Origin: Thiotrichaceae bacterium
GTDB lineage: Bacteria > Pseudomonadota > Gammaproteobacteria > SZUA-229
Assembly: GCA_002746365.1 (NCBI GenBank)
Contig: NVWZ01000004.1
Coordinates: forward strand, 152,997-172,290
Direction: 5' to 3'
DNA: 19,294 nt
The notes beneath the pieces are model-generated. The model had not been told where the DNA came from. It made no database searches and saw nothing but the letters and a program-made list of their open reading frames with translations. The position numbers and the translations under genes are program-made. Positions 8,218 to 16,121 of the stretch are shown here, piece after piece. Numbering within the stretch: position 1 is the stretch's first letter; each line of letters starts with the position of its first letter.

Positions 8218-8561
8218 CTGGGAAGGTCGTAAAATTCAGAGGGGAGTATCAGCAGGCTTTGGCGGCTCACGAAGCAACTTCATATCCTCGTTATCATACC
8301 GATATTAATCAGACAATATATCCTGAATTGTCTGTGGTGACGTAATCTGGATAAACGAATGCGTTGCACAAATTAATAATCAGCTTGTACTTAAATGTAT
8401 ACAACTTGGAGGCTGGGGAGATTATGTGCCACCAAAAAGGTAAGCTGTGAGCAAGAATTATTAACAGACAATATATGAAGTTCAATTTATAATCGAATGT
8501 TCGTGTGGAGTTGTTACACCATACAACCAAATAAACAGTGAAATAAATGGAGTGAAAATTA
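8218..8561. promoter_or_regulatory. Long leader/promoter region of the DUF3604 operon
   Basis: This 344-nt gap holds no convincing gene; a 73-codon reverse frame in it (8309-8530) looks accidental. It has several signals. CAGACAAT (8310-8317) and ATTGTCTG (8327-8334) form a perfect 8-bp inverted repeat. The 12-mer CAGACAATATAT occurs directly repeated at 8310-8321 and 8465-8476. AATGTATACAACT (8394-8406) is identical to 13 nt of the desaturase operator region (7476-7488). A promoter-like TATAAT is at 8488-8493. Confidence 0.55.
8465..8493 (+). promoter_or_regulatory. Candidate sigma-70 promoter for the DUF3604 gene
   Basis: CAGACA (8465-8470), a 17-nt spacer, and a perfect TATAAT -10 (8488-8493). 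The predicted transcript starts near 8500, leaving a leader of about 60 nt before the ATG at 8562, with GGAG (8549-8552) as the ribosome binding site. The -35 falls inside the second copy of the direct repeat CAGACAATATAT. Confidence 0.45.
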
Positions 8562-10505
8562 ATGAATAAACATAACCATTTAAGCAGTGTCGTACTGGCA
8601 TCTCTTATTTCTGTTACACCCGTTCAGGCAATGGACTTTGGAACCCCTAAAGCAGAGATTATCAAGACAGGCTTGTATCCCGGCATTGCTTATTCACCTT
8701 ATGCTCAACGTGATTTCCCGAGTAATGTCTATTGGGGTGATACGCATCTACATACTGGCTTGTCATTGGATGCGGGTCTGTTCGGTAATGTCCTTGGTCA
8801 TGAAGAAGCCTATCGTTTTGCGCGCGGCGAAGAAATCACTGCATCATCAGGAATACAGGTTAAGTTAGGCCGGCCACTGGATTGGCTGGTAATTACCGAC
8901 CACTCCGACATGATGGGCATCGCTACGGACATTCAGCAAGGGACACCCAATATACTGGCAATACCAAAAGGTAAGGAATGGCATGAAGGCTTTAAAAAAG
9001 GCGGCAAGGCGGCGGGTGAAGCCGCTTTCGATTTAATTTCGCACTTCTCGCAGATGACACTGCCTGAAAAAATGGTTTCAGACTATTCTCCTGGCGCTAA
9101 AGTGTATGATGATCTTTGGTACGACATAATCGATACTGCAGATCGTTTTAATGATCCGGGTAAGTTTACTACTCTGATTGGTTATGAGTGGACTTCAGTT
9201 CCTAAAGGTTTCAACATGCACCGAAACGTGATTCTGCGTGATAACGGAGATAAAGCGCGTCAGGTCATTCCGTTGACCACGCAGCCACCGCTTGGTACGA
9301 CCAATCCGCTAGACCTATACAAATGGCTGGACGATTATGAAAAGAAAACCGGTGGTCAAGCCTTTGCCATTTCACATAACGGTAACCTCTCTAACGGCTG
9401 GATGTTTCCCACAGAAATTACCTATGCTGGCGGCAAGGTCGATAAAAACTATGTAGAACTGCGTGCAAAATGGGAGCCACTTTATGAAGTCACGCAGATA
9501 AAAGGTGATGGTGAAGCGCATCCTATGCTTTCACCTGATGATGAGTTTGCCGATTATGAAACCTGGGATGTTGGTAATCTGGATGTCAGCCAGCTTAAAA
9601 CAAATGACATGCTACAGCGTGAATACGCGCGTGAAGCGCTGAAAAACGGTTTAAAACTAGAGAAAAAATTAGGTACTAATCCTTATAAATTCGGTTTGGT
9701 TGGCGCAACCGACAGTCATACTAGTTTGTCGACAGCCGAAGAAGAAAACTTTTTCGGCAAATCCACCAGTGTCGAACCTTCAAAAGATCGAGTATCACAT
9801 CCTTTTGTAACATCGGAACTTGGTGGGATTAGTGGTGATATGTTAGTTGCCTCTGGTTACCAAGGTGTCTGGGCGAAAGAAAATACGCGCGTAGCAATCT
9901 GGGATGCGATGGCGCGCAAAGAAACCTATGCTACAACTGGTCCACGTATTACTGTACGTTTCTTCGGTGGCTGGGATTATAACGACAATGATTTACGCAG
10001 CCGTATTCCGGCTTTCCCCGGTTATGAGAAAGGCGTGCCTATGGGGGGCGATTTGAAGAAAGCACCTAAAGGAAAAAAAGCGCCAAGCTTTATGGTCATT
10101 GCTTTGCGTGATCCTGTCGGTGCCAACCTCGATCGTATACAAATCGTCAAGGGATGGATGGATACAAAAGGTGAAACCTTTGAAAAAGTGTACAACGTGA
10201 GCTGGTCTGGTGATCGCAAACCTAATAGCAATGGTAAATTACCAGCCGTAGGTAACACGGTTGATTTGGAAGCGGCGAACTGGACCAACACCATAGGTGC
10301 TTCCGAATTAGCTACAATCTGGACCGATCCGGATTTTAACGCCAAAGAAAATGCTTTTTATTATGCTCGCATTATCGAAATACCAACACCACGCTGGATT
10401 GTCTATGACAAGGTACGTCTTGGTGCAGAACTTCCAAAGGACGCAACTTTGATCCATCAGGAGCGCGCTTATACTTCACCGATTTGGTACAATCCGAAAG
10501 GTTAA
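8562..10505 (+). CDS. Secreted DUF3604-family protein (PHP-like metal hydrolase fold)
   Basis: This 647-aa protein has a signal peptide (about 1-23, VQA/MDFG). The DUF3604 signature elements are [15 protein letters not shown] (56-70), [10 protein letters not shown] (107-116), IGYEW (206-210), FNMHRN (217-222), AISHNGN (269-275) and GATDSHT (381-387). The histidines and acidic residues match the metal-ligand pattern of PHP-type phosphoesterases, and the opening HLH-(n)-DHSD pattern is the PHP one. No member with a proven reaction comes to mind, so the substrate is left open. It is probably periplasmic. The start has a good ribosome binding site (GGAG). A hairpin follows the stop codon, and the next genes (prolyl isomerase, HupE-like) continue on the same strand. 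The three together look like one functional unit in the envelope. Confidence 0.87.
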   Translation: MNKHNHLSSVVLASLISVTPVQAMDFGTPKAEIIKTGLYPGIAYSPYAQRDFPSNVYWGDTHLHTGLSLDAGLFGNVLGHEEAYRFARGEEITASSGIQVKLGRPLDWLVITDHSDMMGIATDIQQGTPNILAIPKGKEWHEGFKKGGKAAGEAAFDLISHFSQMTLPEKMVSDYSPGAKVYDDLWYDIIDTADRFNDPGKFTTLIGYEWTSVPKGFNMHRNVILRDNGDKARQVIPLTTQPPLGTTNPLDLYKWLDDYEKKTGGQAFAISHNGNLSNGWMFPTEITYAGGKVDKNYVELRAKWEPLYEVTQIKGDGEAHPMLSPDDEFADYETWDVGNLDVSQLKTNDMLQREYAREALKNGLKLEKKLGTNPYKFGLVGATDSHTSLSTAEEENFFGKSTSVEPSKDRVSHPFVTSELGGISGDMLVASGYQGVWAKENTRVAIWDAMARKETYATTGPRITVRFFGGWDYNDNDLRSRIPAFPGYEKGVPMGGDLKKAPKGKKAPSFMVIALRDPVGANLDRIQIVKGWMDTKGETFEKVYNVSWSGDRKPNSNGKLPAVGNTVDLEAANWTNTIGASELATIWTDPDFNAKENAFYYARIIEIPTPRWIVYDKVRLGAELPKDATLIHQERAYTSPIWYNPKG

Positions 10506-10525
10506 GTTTGTAATCTATCAATTCT

Positions 10526-10557
10526 GCTAAACGGAGCGCACGGTCGCTCCGTTTAGC
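10526..10557 (+). terminator. Perfect 13-bp hairpin between DUF3604 and the isomerase gene
   Basis: GCTAAACGGAGCG (10526-10538) and CGCTCCGTTTAGC (10545-10557) pair perfectly around a 6-nt loop, 20 nt after the DUF3604 stop. No run of T follows (CATCTATATATC). It may be a weak or Rho-assisted terminator, or an mRNA-protecting stem that makes the first gene more abundant than the two downstream. On the reverse strand there is also no T-tract. Confidence 0.75.
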
Positions 10558-10583
10558 CATCTATATATCATGAAGCAACTATC

Positions 10584-11429
10584 ATGAAAAATTCTAAACT
10601 CACCACATTGTTACGTGAGCCTCTGTTGCATTTTTTGCTAATTGGGGCAGCTCTTTTCCTCTTTTATAATATGCAGAATGAAGGGCGTGTTGATAATAAT
10701 CAAATTATCATCAGCCAGGCTCAGATTGACCATCTGGTTACATTATGGAACAAAAAAAGACAAAGGACACCAACACAAACTGAACTGGGAAGCATGATTC
10801 AGCAGCAGATCCGTGAAGAAGTTATGGTGCGTGAAGCGCTGGCGATGGGGCTGGACAAAAATGACAGAATCATTCGTCGACGACTTGTTCAGAAGATCGA
10901 TTTTATAACATCTGATCTGGCAACACTGGCTGAGCCAACTGAAATACAACTAGCCGATTATCTTGAAACACATAGCGAACAGTTTTCTTTACCTGCTCGC
11001 ATCGATTTCGTGCAGGTTTTTATAAATCCCGAAAAGCATGGCTTAGATACAGATGACTATGCAAACAGTCTACTGAGCGAGCTGACACAGACCGGTGAAA
11101 ATAATGACATAGCAACACTCGGTGACTCTCTTATGATAGACCAACTACATGAACAGATGACCGAGCATGAAGTATCGCGACTGTTTGGCAAGGAATTCGC
11201 AAGGAAGTTGCTTACGCTATCTGTAGACAGCTGGCATGGCCCCATTCAGTCTGGTTATGGTTTTCACCTGATTCGCATCAGCAATAAAAGCGAAGCCCAA
11301 CTGCCGGAATTAAATGTAGTGCGTGAGAAAGTGCGTGTGGAATGGCAGGCTCAACAACGACAAGTCATGGATAAAGTGTTATATGAAAGTCTTCGTCAGC
11401 GTTATGAGATCATCATAGAAAATGATTAA
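10584..11429 (+). CDS. Membrane-anchored parvulin-type peptidyl-prolyl isomerase
   Basis: This 281-aa protein has an N-terminal anchor (LLREPLLHFLLIGAALFLFYN, about residues 9-29). Next comes an N-terminal helical region with REEVMVREALAMGLDKND (SurA/PpiD-like), then a parvulin domain at about 125-245 ending in the typical WHGPIQSGYGFHLIRI strand. It would help fold or assemble exported proteins in the periplasm. The usual parvulin active-site residues are only partly recognisable (FVQVFI in place of the common 'A-HIL'), so it may be more chaperone than enzyme. It overlaps the next gene by 8 nt, so the two are translationally coupled. A five-codon frame (10570-10587) overlaps its ATG. The Shine-Dalgarno is weak. 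Confidence 0.85.
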   Translation: MKNSKLTTLLREPLLHFLLIGAALFLFYNMQNEGRVDNNQIIISQAQIDHLVTLWNKKRQRTPTQTELGSMIQQQIREEVMVREALAMGLDKNDRIIRRRLVQKIDFITSDLATLAEPTEIQLADYLETHSEQFSLPARIDFVQVFINPEKHGLDTDDYANSLLSELTQTGENNDIATLGDSLMIDQLHEQMTEHEVSRLFGKEFARKLLTLSVDSWHGPIQSGYGFHLIRISNKSEAQLPELNVVREKVRVEWQAQQRQVMDKVLYESLRQRYEIIIEND

Positions 11430-12423
11430 GCGAAAAATTATCCAGAAAATTTCGATTGGTTTTGTTCTTCTCTGTTTAACTCAGCTTTCTTTCGCTGACG
11501 AAATCCGTCCTGGCTATCTAGAGATTAAAGAAAACAGCAAGGATGTTTTCTCTGTGTTGTGGAAGGTACCAGCTAAAGGGAATAAAAAATTAAGCCTGCA
11601 GGCGCAACTCCCCGCTAACTGTGTAAATAAAACACAGGCTAATACGCAATTTATCAATGCAGCCTATATACAACGCTGGATCACTTTTTGTGAAGGTGGG
11701 ATGATAGAACAATCTATTTCAATTACAGGCCTGGGATCAACTAACACTGATGTAATACTGCACCTGGAATTTATCAATGGTACTTCTCAGTCTGCGCAGC
11801 TTACGCCTACAAAAAACTTATACACTATTCCAGCTGAAGCTTCCTCGCTGCAGATTGTTAGCACTTATACAATATTTGGCGTTGAACACATTCTGATGGG
11901 TGTGGACCACTTATTGTTTGTCTTTGCGTTGCTATTAATTGTTAGTAGTACTCGAAAATTAGTAGTAACTATTACCGCCTTCACTCTTGCTCACAGCATT
12001 ACTCTAGCTGCTGCAACATTAGGTTTTGTGCACGTGCCACAACAACCGGTTGAAGCTATTATTGCATTAAGCATTTTGTTTCTTACAGTTGAAATCGTTC
12101 ATGGTCGGCAAGGTAGACCGGGTTATGCGGCAAGATGGCCATGGTTGGTCGCTTTCATCTTTGGCTTACTGCACGGCTTTGGTTTTGCAGGTGCCTTATC
12201 TGAAATTGGCTTACCTCAACAAGCTATTCCATTAGCACTTGTCTTCTTTAACGTTGGCGTTGAACTAGGGCAGCTACTCTTTGTGTTGGGTATTGTATTG
12301 CTTACATGGTTGCTACATCAATTTAATCAACAAAAGTTAGTCAGCCGAGCAGAGACAGTTGTTATCTATTCTATTGGTGGACTTTCATCATTCTGGTTAT
12401 TGGAACGGATTAGTTTGTTTTAA
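11422..12423 (+). CDS. HupE/UreJ-family membrane protein
   Basis: This 333-aa protein has a signal-like N-terminus (about 1-25, SFA-DE). A periplasmic beta-rich region of about 115 aa follows, with two cysteines (C67, C90) that could form a disulfide. About six transmembrane helices make up the rest (150-330). The membrane part has the family motifs EHILMGVDHLLFVFALLL (H156, D162, H163), TLAHSITLA (H191) and GLLHGFGFAGAL (H251). In HupE/UreJ, histidines of this kind are linked to nickel transport; this longer, periplasm-extended form is uncharacterised as far as I know. It overlaps the prolyl isomerase gene by 8 nt. No hydrogenase or urease genes are visible, so nickel supply to those enzymes is not supported here. 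A metal link to the PHP-like DUF3604 protein is conceivable. Confidence 0.85.
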   Translation: MIKRKIIQKISIGFVLLCLTQLSFADEIRPGYLEIKENSKDVFSVLWKVPAKGNKKLSLQAQLPANCVNKTQANTQFINAAYIQRWITFCEGGMIEQSISITGLGSTNTDVILHLEFINGTSQSAQLTPTKNLYTIPAEASSLQIVSTYTIFGVEHILMGVDHLLFVFALLLIVSSTRKLVVTITAFTLAHSITLAAATLGFVHVPQQPVEAIIALSILFLTVEIVHGRQGRPGYAARWPWLVAFIFGLLHGFGFAGALSEIGLPQQAIPLALVFFNVGVELGQLLFVLGIVLLTWLLHQFNQQKLVSRAETVVIYSIGGLSSFWLLERISLF

Positions 12424-12807
12424 AGTAGTTGGCACAAGGGTTGTAATATTTGGAATCAGAGTAAAGACTCTGAATGTCTCCTTTCGTGCAGAATTTTACT
12501 ACCTAAAAATTCCTCCAAGGTCGCTTTATGATTGAATTGAGAAGTAACGCTGAATCATTTAGATGTCTGCTTTAGTGACTTAGCATTTATACAAATAAAT
12601 CCCACCTATTAATAAGCCCTAATATTCTGATGACCTGGTTATAGTGCAAACTTTTGCGAGTCTTTGGTGCTTCTCCTCCTTTTTTAAATCCAGATAATAG
12701 GTCGTTAATCGCTGACCCATTAAACAGCCAATTCCTCTGCATTATTAATACCATTGCTTTGCGCATGTTACTTCTTGCGTCGTATTTATTATGAGTAGGG
12801 ATTTATA
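12424..12807. other. AT-rich gap between the HupE-like gene and the small-gene island
   Basis: A 7-bp hairpin, TCAGAGT (12456-12462) / ACTCTGA (12467-12473), lies 33 nt after the HupE stop and may be a weak terminator, though no T-tract follows. A possible 59-aa reverse-strand gene (12587-12766) is listed separately. Otherwise I see no coding or repeat signal. Confidence 0.4.
12587..12766 (-). CDS. Possible small protein (59 aa) or gene remnant
   Basis: The reverse strand has an ATG at 12766 and a stop at 12587-12589. The product has protein-like composition: it begins MRKAMVLIMQRNWLFNGSA, includes FKKGGEAPKTRKSLHYN and ends LGLINRWDLFV. It is basic and probably helical. The frame stays open 12 codons further upstream (including THNKYDARSN), so it could also be the tail of a decayed longer gene. 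AAGAAG lies just before the ATG as a weak ribosome binding site. Its start is only 41 nt from the divergent frame at 12808, leaving little space for two promoters. I recognise no family. Confidence 0.35.
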   Translation of the reverse strand: MRKAMVLIMQRNWLFNGSAINDLLSGFKKGGEAPKTRKSLHYNQVIRILGLINRWDLFV

Positions 12808-13092
12808 TTGAACAATATCATTTACATAGAGTTTAACAAAAACAATAAAAACGAGAATTATAGTGCAGATGTTTATTCGCATGATATGAAGAAATACCGG
12901 TACCAAACAGTCGCACAGTCAATAAGTGATGCTTATAACAACTTCATAAATGACGCCTTTGAAAGTGGTGTTTTAATCATTCAATGCATTGCTGTTTATT
13001 CCGGATTAATGGCTGATAGAGATACGTCACAACCGCCAGTAAAAGTTTGGTTGCAAGAGAACAAGGTCTCAGATCGACTAATCGAATATTAA
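12808..13092 (+). CDS. Small hypothetical protein (94 aa)
   Basis: The frame opens with a TTG at 12808, with GGG (12798-12800) 7 nt upstream. It encodes a hydrophilic protein with no signal peptide or membrane segment. The N-terminus is Asn/Lys-rich (FNKNNKNENYSADVYSH), and a likely alpha/beta part follows (SISDAYNNFINDAFESGVLI). I recognise no family. It is AT-rich like the genes after it. It sits 66 nt before the PH-domain gene, so it may open that cluster or be independent. The uncommon start codon lowers confidence; ATG at residue 27 is an alternative that would leave 68 aa. Confidence 0.5.
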   Translation: MNNIIYIEFNKNNKNENYSADVYSHDMKKYRYQTVAQSISDAYNNFINDAFESGVLIIQCIAVYSGLMADRDTSQPPVKVWLQENKVSDRLIEY

Positions 13093-13158
13093 ATATTGTC
13101 TCTAATTCGCACGCATGGAACTTTGAACGGCTAACAAACAGCGATATAACAGAATATT

Positions 13159-13734
13159 ATGAATGATACAGATCTAGAGCAATTAAAAAACAATGAAAAC
13201 ACAGATGTTTCATACAAGGATGAAACGATCGTATGGGAGGGTAGACCTTCACAGTGGGTCAATATGGGAACATACCTATGGTGGACGATATTTTTAGTTG
13301 GCTCCATTGTAGCGATGTCCTTCTGGAGTTCTGGCTTTGGTGAAGATTATCCTACAGGAATTAATAGTGCTGTTACCTGGGTAGGGAATGGGCTTATTTC
13401 CCTGTCAATAATAAGCATGTTATTAGCCTATCTAACTGTCCATTATGAACACACCGTTATCACACGCAACAAGATAAAAGAGTCTAAAGGCATCACCAGT
13501 ATTTTCCGACAAGACCTCTACTGTGAAATTAGCGATATCAAAGATATTAAAAGTCCGCCCGCCGGCGTTATGGGTGTTCTAGGTTTGTCGACACTTGTTA
13601 TTGAAACAAATGACGATGACCAGGCGTTGATTAAGATAAGAGGCATCAAACATCGTGAAGAATTAATTCAATTAATACTTCCTATATGGCGAAAGCTGAA
13701 AGTGGATCGCAAAGGATATTTTGGAGACAGATAA
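13159..13734 (+). CDS. Membrane protein with bacterial PH domain (bPH2/YdbT-like)
   Basis: This 191-aa protein begins with a cytosolic stretch containing ETIVWEGRPSQW, a motif typical of bacterial PH (DUF304/bPH2) proteins. Two transmembrane helices follow (about 37-57 and 76-96), then a PH-like beta domain (97-175): YEHTVITRNKIKESKGI, FRQDLYCEISDIKDI, GLSTLVIETNDD. The topology matches single-repeat YdbT-like proteins; the function of the family is poorly known. Its stop overlaps the next gene's ATG (TAATG at 13732-13736), so they are coupled. Its AT-rich composition matches the following two genes. Confidence 0.8.
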   Translation: MNDTDLEQLKNNENTDVSYKDETIVWEGRPSQWVNMGTYLWWTIFLVGSIVAMSFWSSGFGEDYPTGINSAVTWVGNGLISLSIISMLLAYLTVHYEHTVITRNKIKESKGITSIFRQDLYCEISDIKDIKSPPAGVMGVLGLSTLVIETNDDDQALIKIRGIKHREELIQLILPIWRKLKVDRKGYFGDR

Positions 13735-14228
13735 TGCGAAAGAATAAGGAAGTTATTATTTGTGTTTTCTTGTTAGTTTCAACGAATGTAATAGCAGGAC
13801 CCGTTAAAAAAACATACTATGCGATACCCGGCGGCAGCACGGAAGATACGGCATTAGCCTTTGTTGCGAAATACCATGAGCACCTTTATAGAGGCATGTC
13901 ATTAAACAACCTTCAGCAGTATTGGTCAGCCTCAAAGATTGATGAATTCATTTCTGTTGCAAAAGAAATTACCAACGTAAGCGGCAGTAGTCAATTTGTA
14001 GATAGGCAGAGATTACTTGATATTAAACATGCAAATGCGAGATGCGAAAAAGCCGAACTCGTTGATGTCCAGACCAGATGGAAAATTAGTCGTAAGGCAA
14101 AAGTAGAATATTCAGTGAAGAATATTTGTAAAGACTGGATGAAACCATGGAGTCGTCATATCGACATGCGATATTCACGTTCTGCTAATCGCTGGTCTAT
14201 ACATTCAATTATTAATTCGGAAATGTAA
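13734..14228 (+). CDS. Secreted protein of unknown function (164 aa)
   Basis: I chose the ATG at 13734 because it overlaps the previous stop (TAATG), has GGAG (13723-13726) upstream, and gives a clean signal peptide (MRKNKEVIICVFLLVSTNVIAG, cleavage about residue 21). A start 16 codons earlier would bury the signal peptide. The mature protein has two cysteines (in NARCEKAEL and VKNICKDW) that could form a disulfide. Its end alternates strand-like segments (WKISRKAKVEYSVKN...WSIHSII), like an NTF2-type or small beta-sheet domain, but I cannot place it in a family. The next gene begins on the base after its stop codon. Confidence 0.72.
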   Translation: MRKNKEVIICVFLLVSTNVIAGPVKKTYYAIPGGSTEDTALAFVAKYHEHLYRGMSLNNLQQYWSASKIDEFISVAKEITNVSGSSQFVDRQRLLDIKHANARCEKAELVDVQTRWKISRKAKVEYSVKNICKDWMKPWSRHIDMRYSRSANRWSIHSIINSEM

Positions 14229-15146
14229 ATGAACACTTTTATTAAGTCAGCACTAACGGTTGTGGCCTTAATGGCGTCAGTAAACAACGTATGTGCAGTT
14301 GTTGAAATTAAAGAGCCAACGGCTAAAAACGATGTAGATCAAAGCGTGATTTATAATAGTGTTTCAAGAAAGTTTTCACCTGAAGTGACACTGGATATTG
14401 TTCAAGAAATATTTGGTCATAATCTAGATACAAATGACACTACGTTAAGAACGCTATTGCTCGCTATTGGAATGGATCACACGACAAACGAGTCGCCCAA
14501 CTTTAAAAGTTCGATTGGCATACCTTTCATTGTCGATAGGGGACCGGGTTATTGGGTTAAACGATTAAATGCAGGAGATCATGAGATCGAAGTGTTGGTA
14601 AATAATGCATTATTACTGTTGTTTACAAAAGAAGTAATACCAAAGGCAAAAGAAACAGCATTTCAACTTATGGAAGCTGCTGCTGATCGAGGTTACTGGC
14701 CGGCAAGTTTTTATGTAGCTGAAAATAATCTAGTGAAATATTTAGCCGCAGAGATTAGTGAATCATCACCATTAACTAATGAGATGAAATCAAGCTCTAT
14801 TCAGATTATCGCCAAGGATACGATGAGCCGTTATAACGAATGCGCAAAAATGGGATTTGCACCTTGCCAATACCGTATTGGCTTCTGGTTAGTTGGCACT
14901 AAAAAAACGCTAAAAGATGGTTTAGAGGTCCTGCGTCTTTCCATAAATACAACCATGAAGGACTCACGATACAGCGGTGTACTTGATGATGCTCTTGTAT
15001 TGGCAGCTAGAGAAATTGTCTTTAATGGAGAAGAAGCAGGCCTTGATTTCGTTGTTCGTGAAGAATATACAAAACTAATAAAACATCAACTCAGCGCAAG
15101 ATCACAAGATATCGAGAAAGCTAAATTAAGCCAACAATCTAATTAA
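14229..15146 (+). CDS. Secreted Sel1/TPR-like repeat protein (305 aa)
   Basis: The ATG at 14229 directly abuts the previous stop. A signal peptide (about 1-23, VCA/VV) precedes a mostly helical protein. Two segments look like degenerate Sel1 repeats: AFQLMEAAADRGYWPASFYVA (about 144-164), and RYNECAKMGFAPCQYRIGFW followed by KDGLEVLRLS (about 201-238). The order 'A--G---A-Y-LG--' is recognisable but eroded. Sel1-like proteins usually scaffold protein-protein contacts; a partner cannot be named. It closes the PH-domain / secreted / Sel1 run and converges on the DsbA-like gene with a 19-nt gap, without a clear terminator. Confidence 0.7.
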   Translation: MNTFIKSALTVVALMASVNNVCAVVEIKEPTAKNDVDQSVIYNSVSRKFSPEVTLDIVQEIFGHNLDTNDTTLRTLLLAIGMDHTTNESPNFKSSIGIPFIVDRGPGYWVKRLNAGDHEIEVLVNNALLLLFTKEVIPKAKETAFQLMEAAADRGYWPASFYVAENNLVKYLAAEISESSPLTNEMKSSSIQIIAKDTMSRYNECAKMGFAPCQYRIGFWLVGTKKTLKDGLEVLRLSINTTMKDSRYSGVLDDALVLAAREIVFNGEEAGLDFVVREEYTKLIKHQLSARSQDIEKAKLSQQSN

Positions 15147-15165
15147 ATCATAGTTGCAGTTCTTA

Positions 15166-15981
15166 TCATTGAACGATTTTATGAATAGCTTGTAATATCA
15201 TTTCGGACGTTTTATATCCTTTTAGCAGATACTCTTTTCCGGTTTTGTTATCTACAATAAGAACGGCAGGCGTTGCTGTAACACCCGCATTTCGACCCTC
15301 TTCGTAATTGTTATTGATTGTGTCTTTATGATCGTTAGACGCTAAACAATTATTTATTAAACTGCCATTTAGTCCATTGGCACGTAGCACAGCCGTCATG
15401 TTTTTCATGCCTTTACCGTTACCTTCAGTTTCAGCGATAAACTGTTCTATCGCTATCCAGGCGACACGGTTGCCATATGACTCTTTGATGCATTCAATGG
15501 CTTGTGCTTCAACGGCAGCGACCGGGTTGTGACCTGCAAGCGGGAAGTGCTTAAACTCCCAGTTGATTACGCCTTCTGAATGGTCAATTACCTGCTTTAA
15601 GTCTGCATGCATTTTTCGGCAGTACGGACACTCGATGTCACTGAACCCTTGTAGTGTTATCCGTGCATTATTTTTACCGTAAATTAGACGGTTATCCAGA
15701 TTGTCTACAGACGCTAAGCTGTATTCACGTTGCAGGTTAGCCAATCGTTCTCTCGCTTTTTGTTTCTTAACCGATACAAGTCTTTCATCGACTATAGCCA
15801 CAATGTCTTCTTCGCTGAGGATGACGCTTGAAGCCGAATTGATGCATGGCACTATGACGGGCGTTGATGATGCTGTGCTGCTTCCATCGATACGTCTTAG
15901 TTCGTGGTAGAGATAGTAATTAGATACTGTAACTACGCTTGAAAGCAAGATAAATGCGCTCCAAAGACCTGTGTTCTTCAT
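15166..15981 (-). CDS. Membrane-anchored DsbA-family thiol oxidoreductase
   Basis: I chose the ATG at 15981 over the in-frame TTG at 15993 because GAGAG lies just upstream and MKNTGLWSAFILLSSVV is a normal anchor. The protein is 271 aa with a membrane segment at about 4-25. A coiled or helical linker follows (about 55-90, EEDIVAIVDERLVSVKKQKARERL), then a DsbA-type thioredoxin domain. It contains FSDIECPYCRKMH (C118/C121), helical-insert residues (FKHFPLAGHNPVA) and the cis-proline loop VTATPAVLIVDN. It would act on cysteines in the periplasm. Anchored DsbA/DsbC-like proteins are common in conjugative elements, where they help fold transfer proteins. The element-like context on its right fits that, but no transfer genes are in view. 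Confidence 0.85.
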   Translation of the reverse strand: MKNTGLWSAFILLSSVVTVSNYYLYHELRRIDGSSTASSTPVIVPCINSASSVILSEEDIVAIVDERLVSVKKQKARERLANLQREYSLASVDNLDNRLIYGKNNARITLQGFSDIECPYCRKMHADLKQVIDHSEGVINWEFKHFPLAGHNPVAAVEAQAIECIKESYGNRVAWIAIEQFIAETEGNGKGMKNMTAVLRANGLNGSLINNCLASNDHKDTINNNYEEGRNAGVTATPAVLIVDNKTGKEYLLKGYKTSEMILQAIHKIVQ

Positions 15982-15996
15982 GATTTCTCTCAAAAG

Positions 15997-16017
15997 ACAT
16001 AAAGAGTTACTTTATGT
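15997..16017. promoter_or_regulatory. Inverted repeat before the DsbA-like gene
   Basis: ACATAAAG (15997-16004) and CTTTATGT (16010-16017) are perfect 8-bp arms around AGTTA. The dyad lies 16 nt upstream of the DsbA-like ATG, so it is either an operator at the promoter or a stem in the 5' leader. Confidence 0.55.
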
Positions 16018-16090
16018 AAAAAAGGTGTTGGAGATCGTTTTTAAAGGGTCAGGAGTGAGTTACCTATTAGTGAGAGCTGAGAAAAAATAA

Positions 16091-16121
16091 ATCGTCTACG
16101 ATAGGGTGAATTTTTCACCCT
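16091..16121. promoter_or_regulatory. Two abutting dyads between the divergent dsbA-like and XRE genes
   Basis: ATCGT-CT-ACGAT (16091-16102) is followed without a gap by AGGGTGAA-TTT-TTCACCCT (16103-16121). Both are perfect. The second has an 8-bp stem with a 3-nt loop. They sit in the middle of the 220-nt divergent region and are likely protein-binding sites. A terminator role is less likely because neither strand shows a proper T-tract directly after the stem. Confidence 0.5.

Noticed and set aside
8309..8530. 73-codon reverse frame in the DUF3604 leader
   Set aside because: Odd composition (rich in Trp, Tyr, Ile), no ribosome binding site, and it covers what looks like a promoter region with repeats.
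13129..13142. GGCTAACAAACAGC, resembling an integron attC end
   Set aside because: No matching R' (GTTRRRY) end or long imperfect stem is present around it, and the neighbouring genes are coupled rather than cassette-like.
13686..13733. Upstream ATG for the 164-aa secreted protein
   Set aside because: It would place 16 extra residues ahead of a clean signal peptide and overlap the PH-domain gene by 49 nt, whereas the inner ATG has GGAG and a stop-start overlap.
15982..15993. TTG start for the DsbA-like protein
   Set aside because: The ATG four codons later has a better-spaced GAGAG and gives an ordinary membrane anchor.
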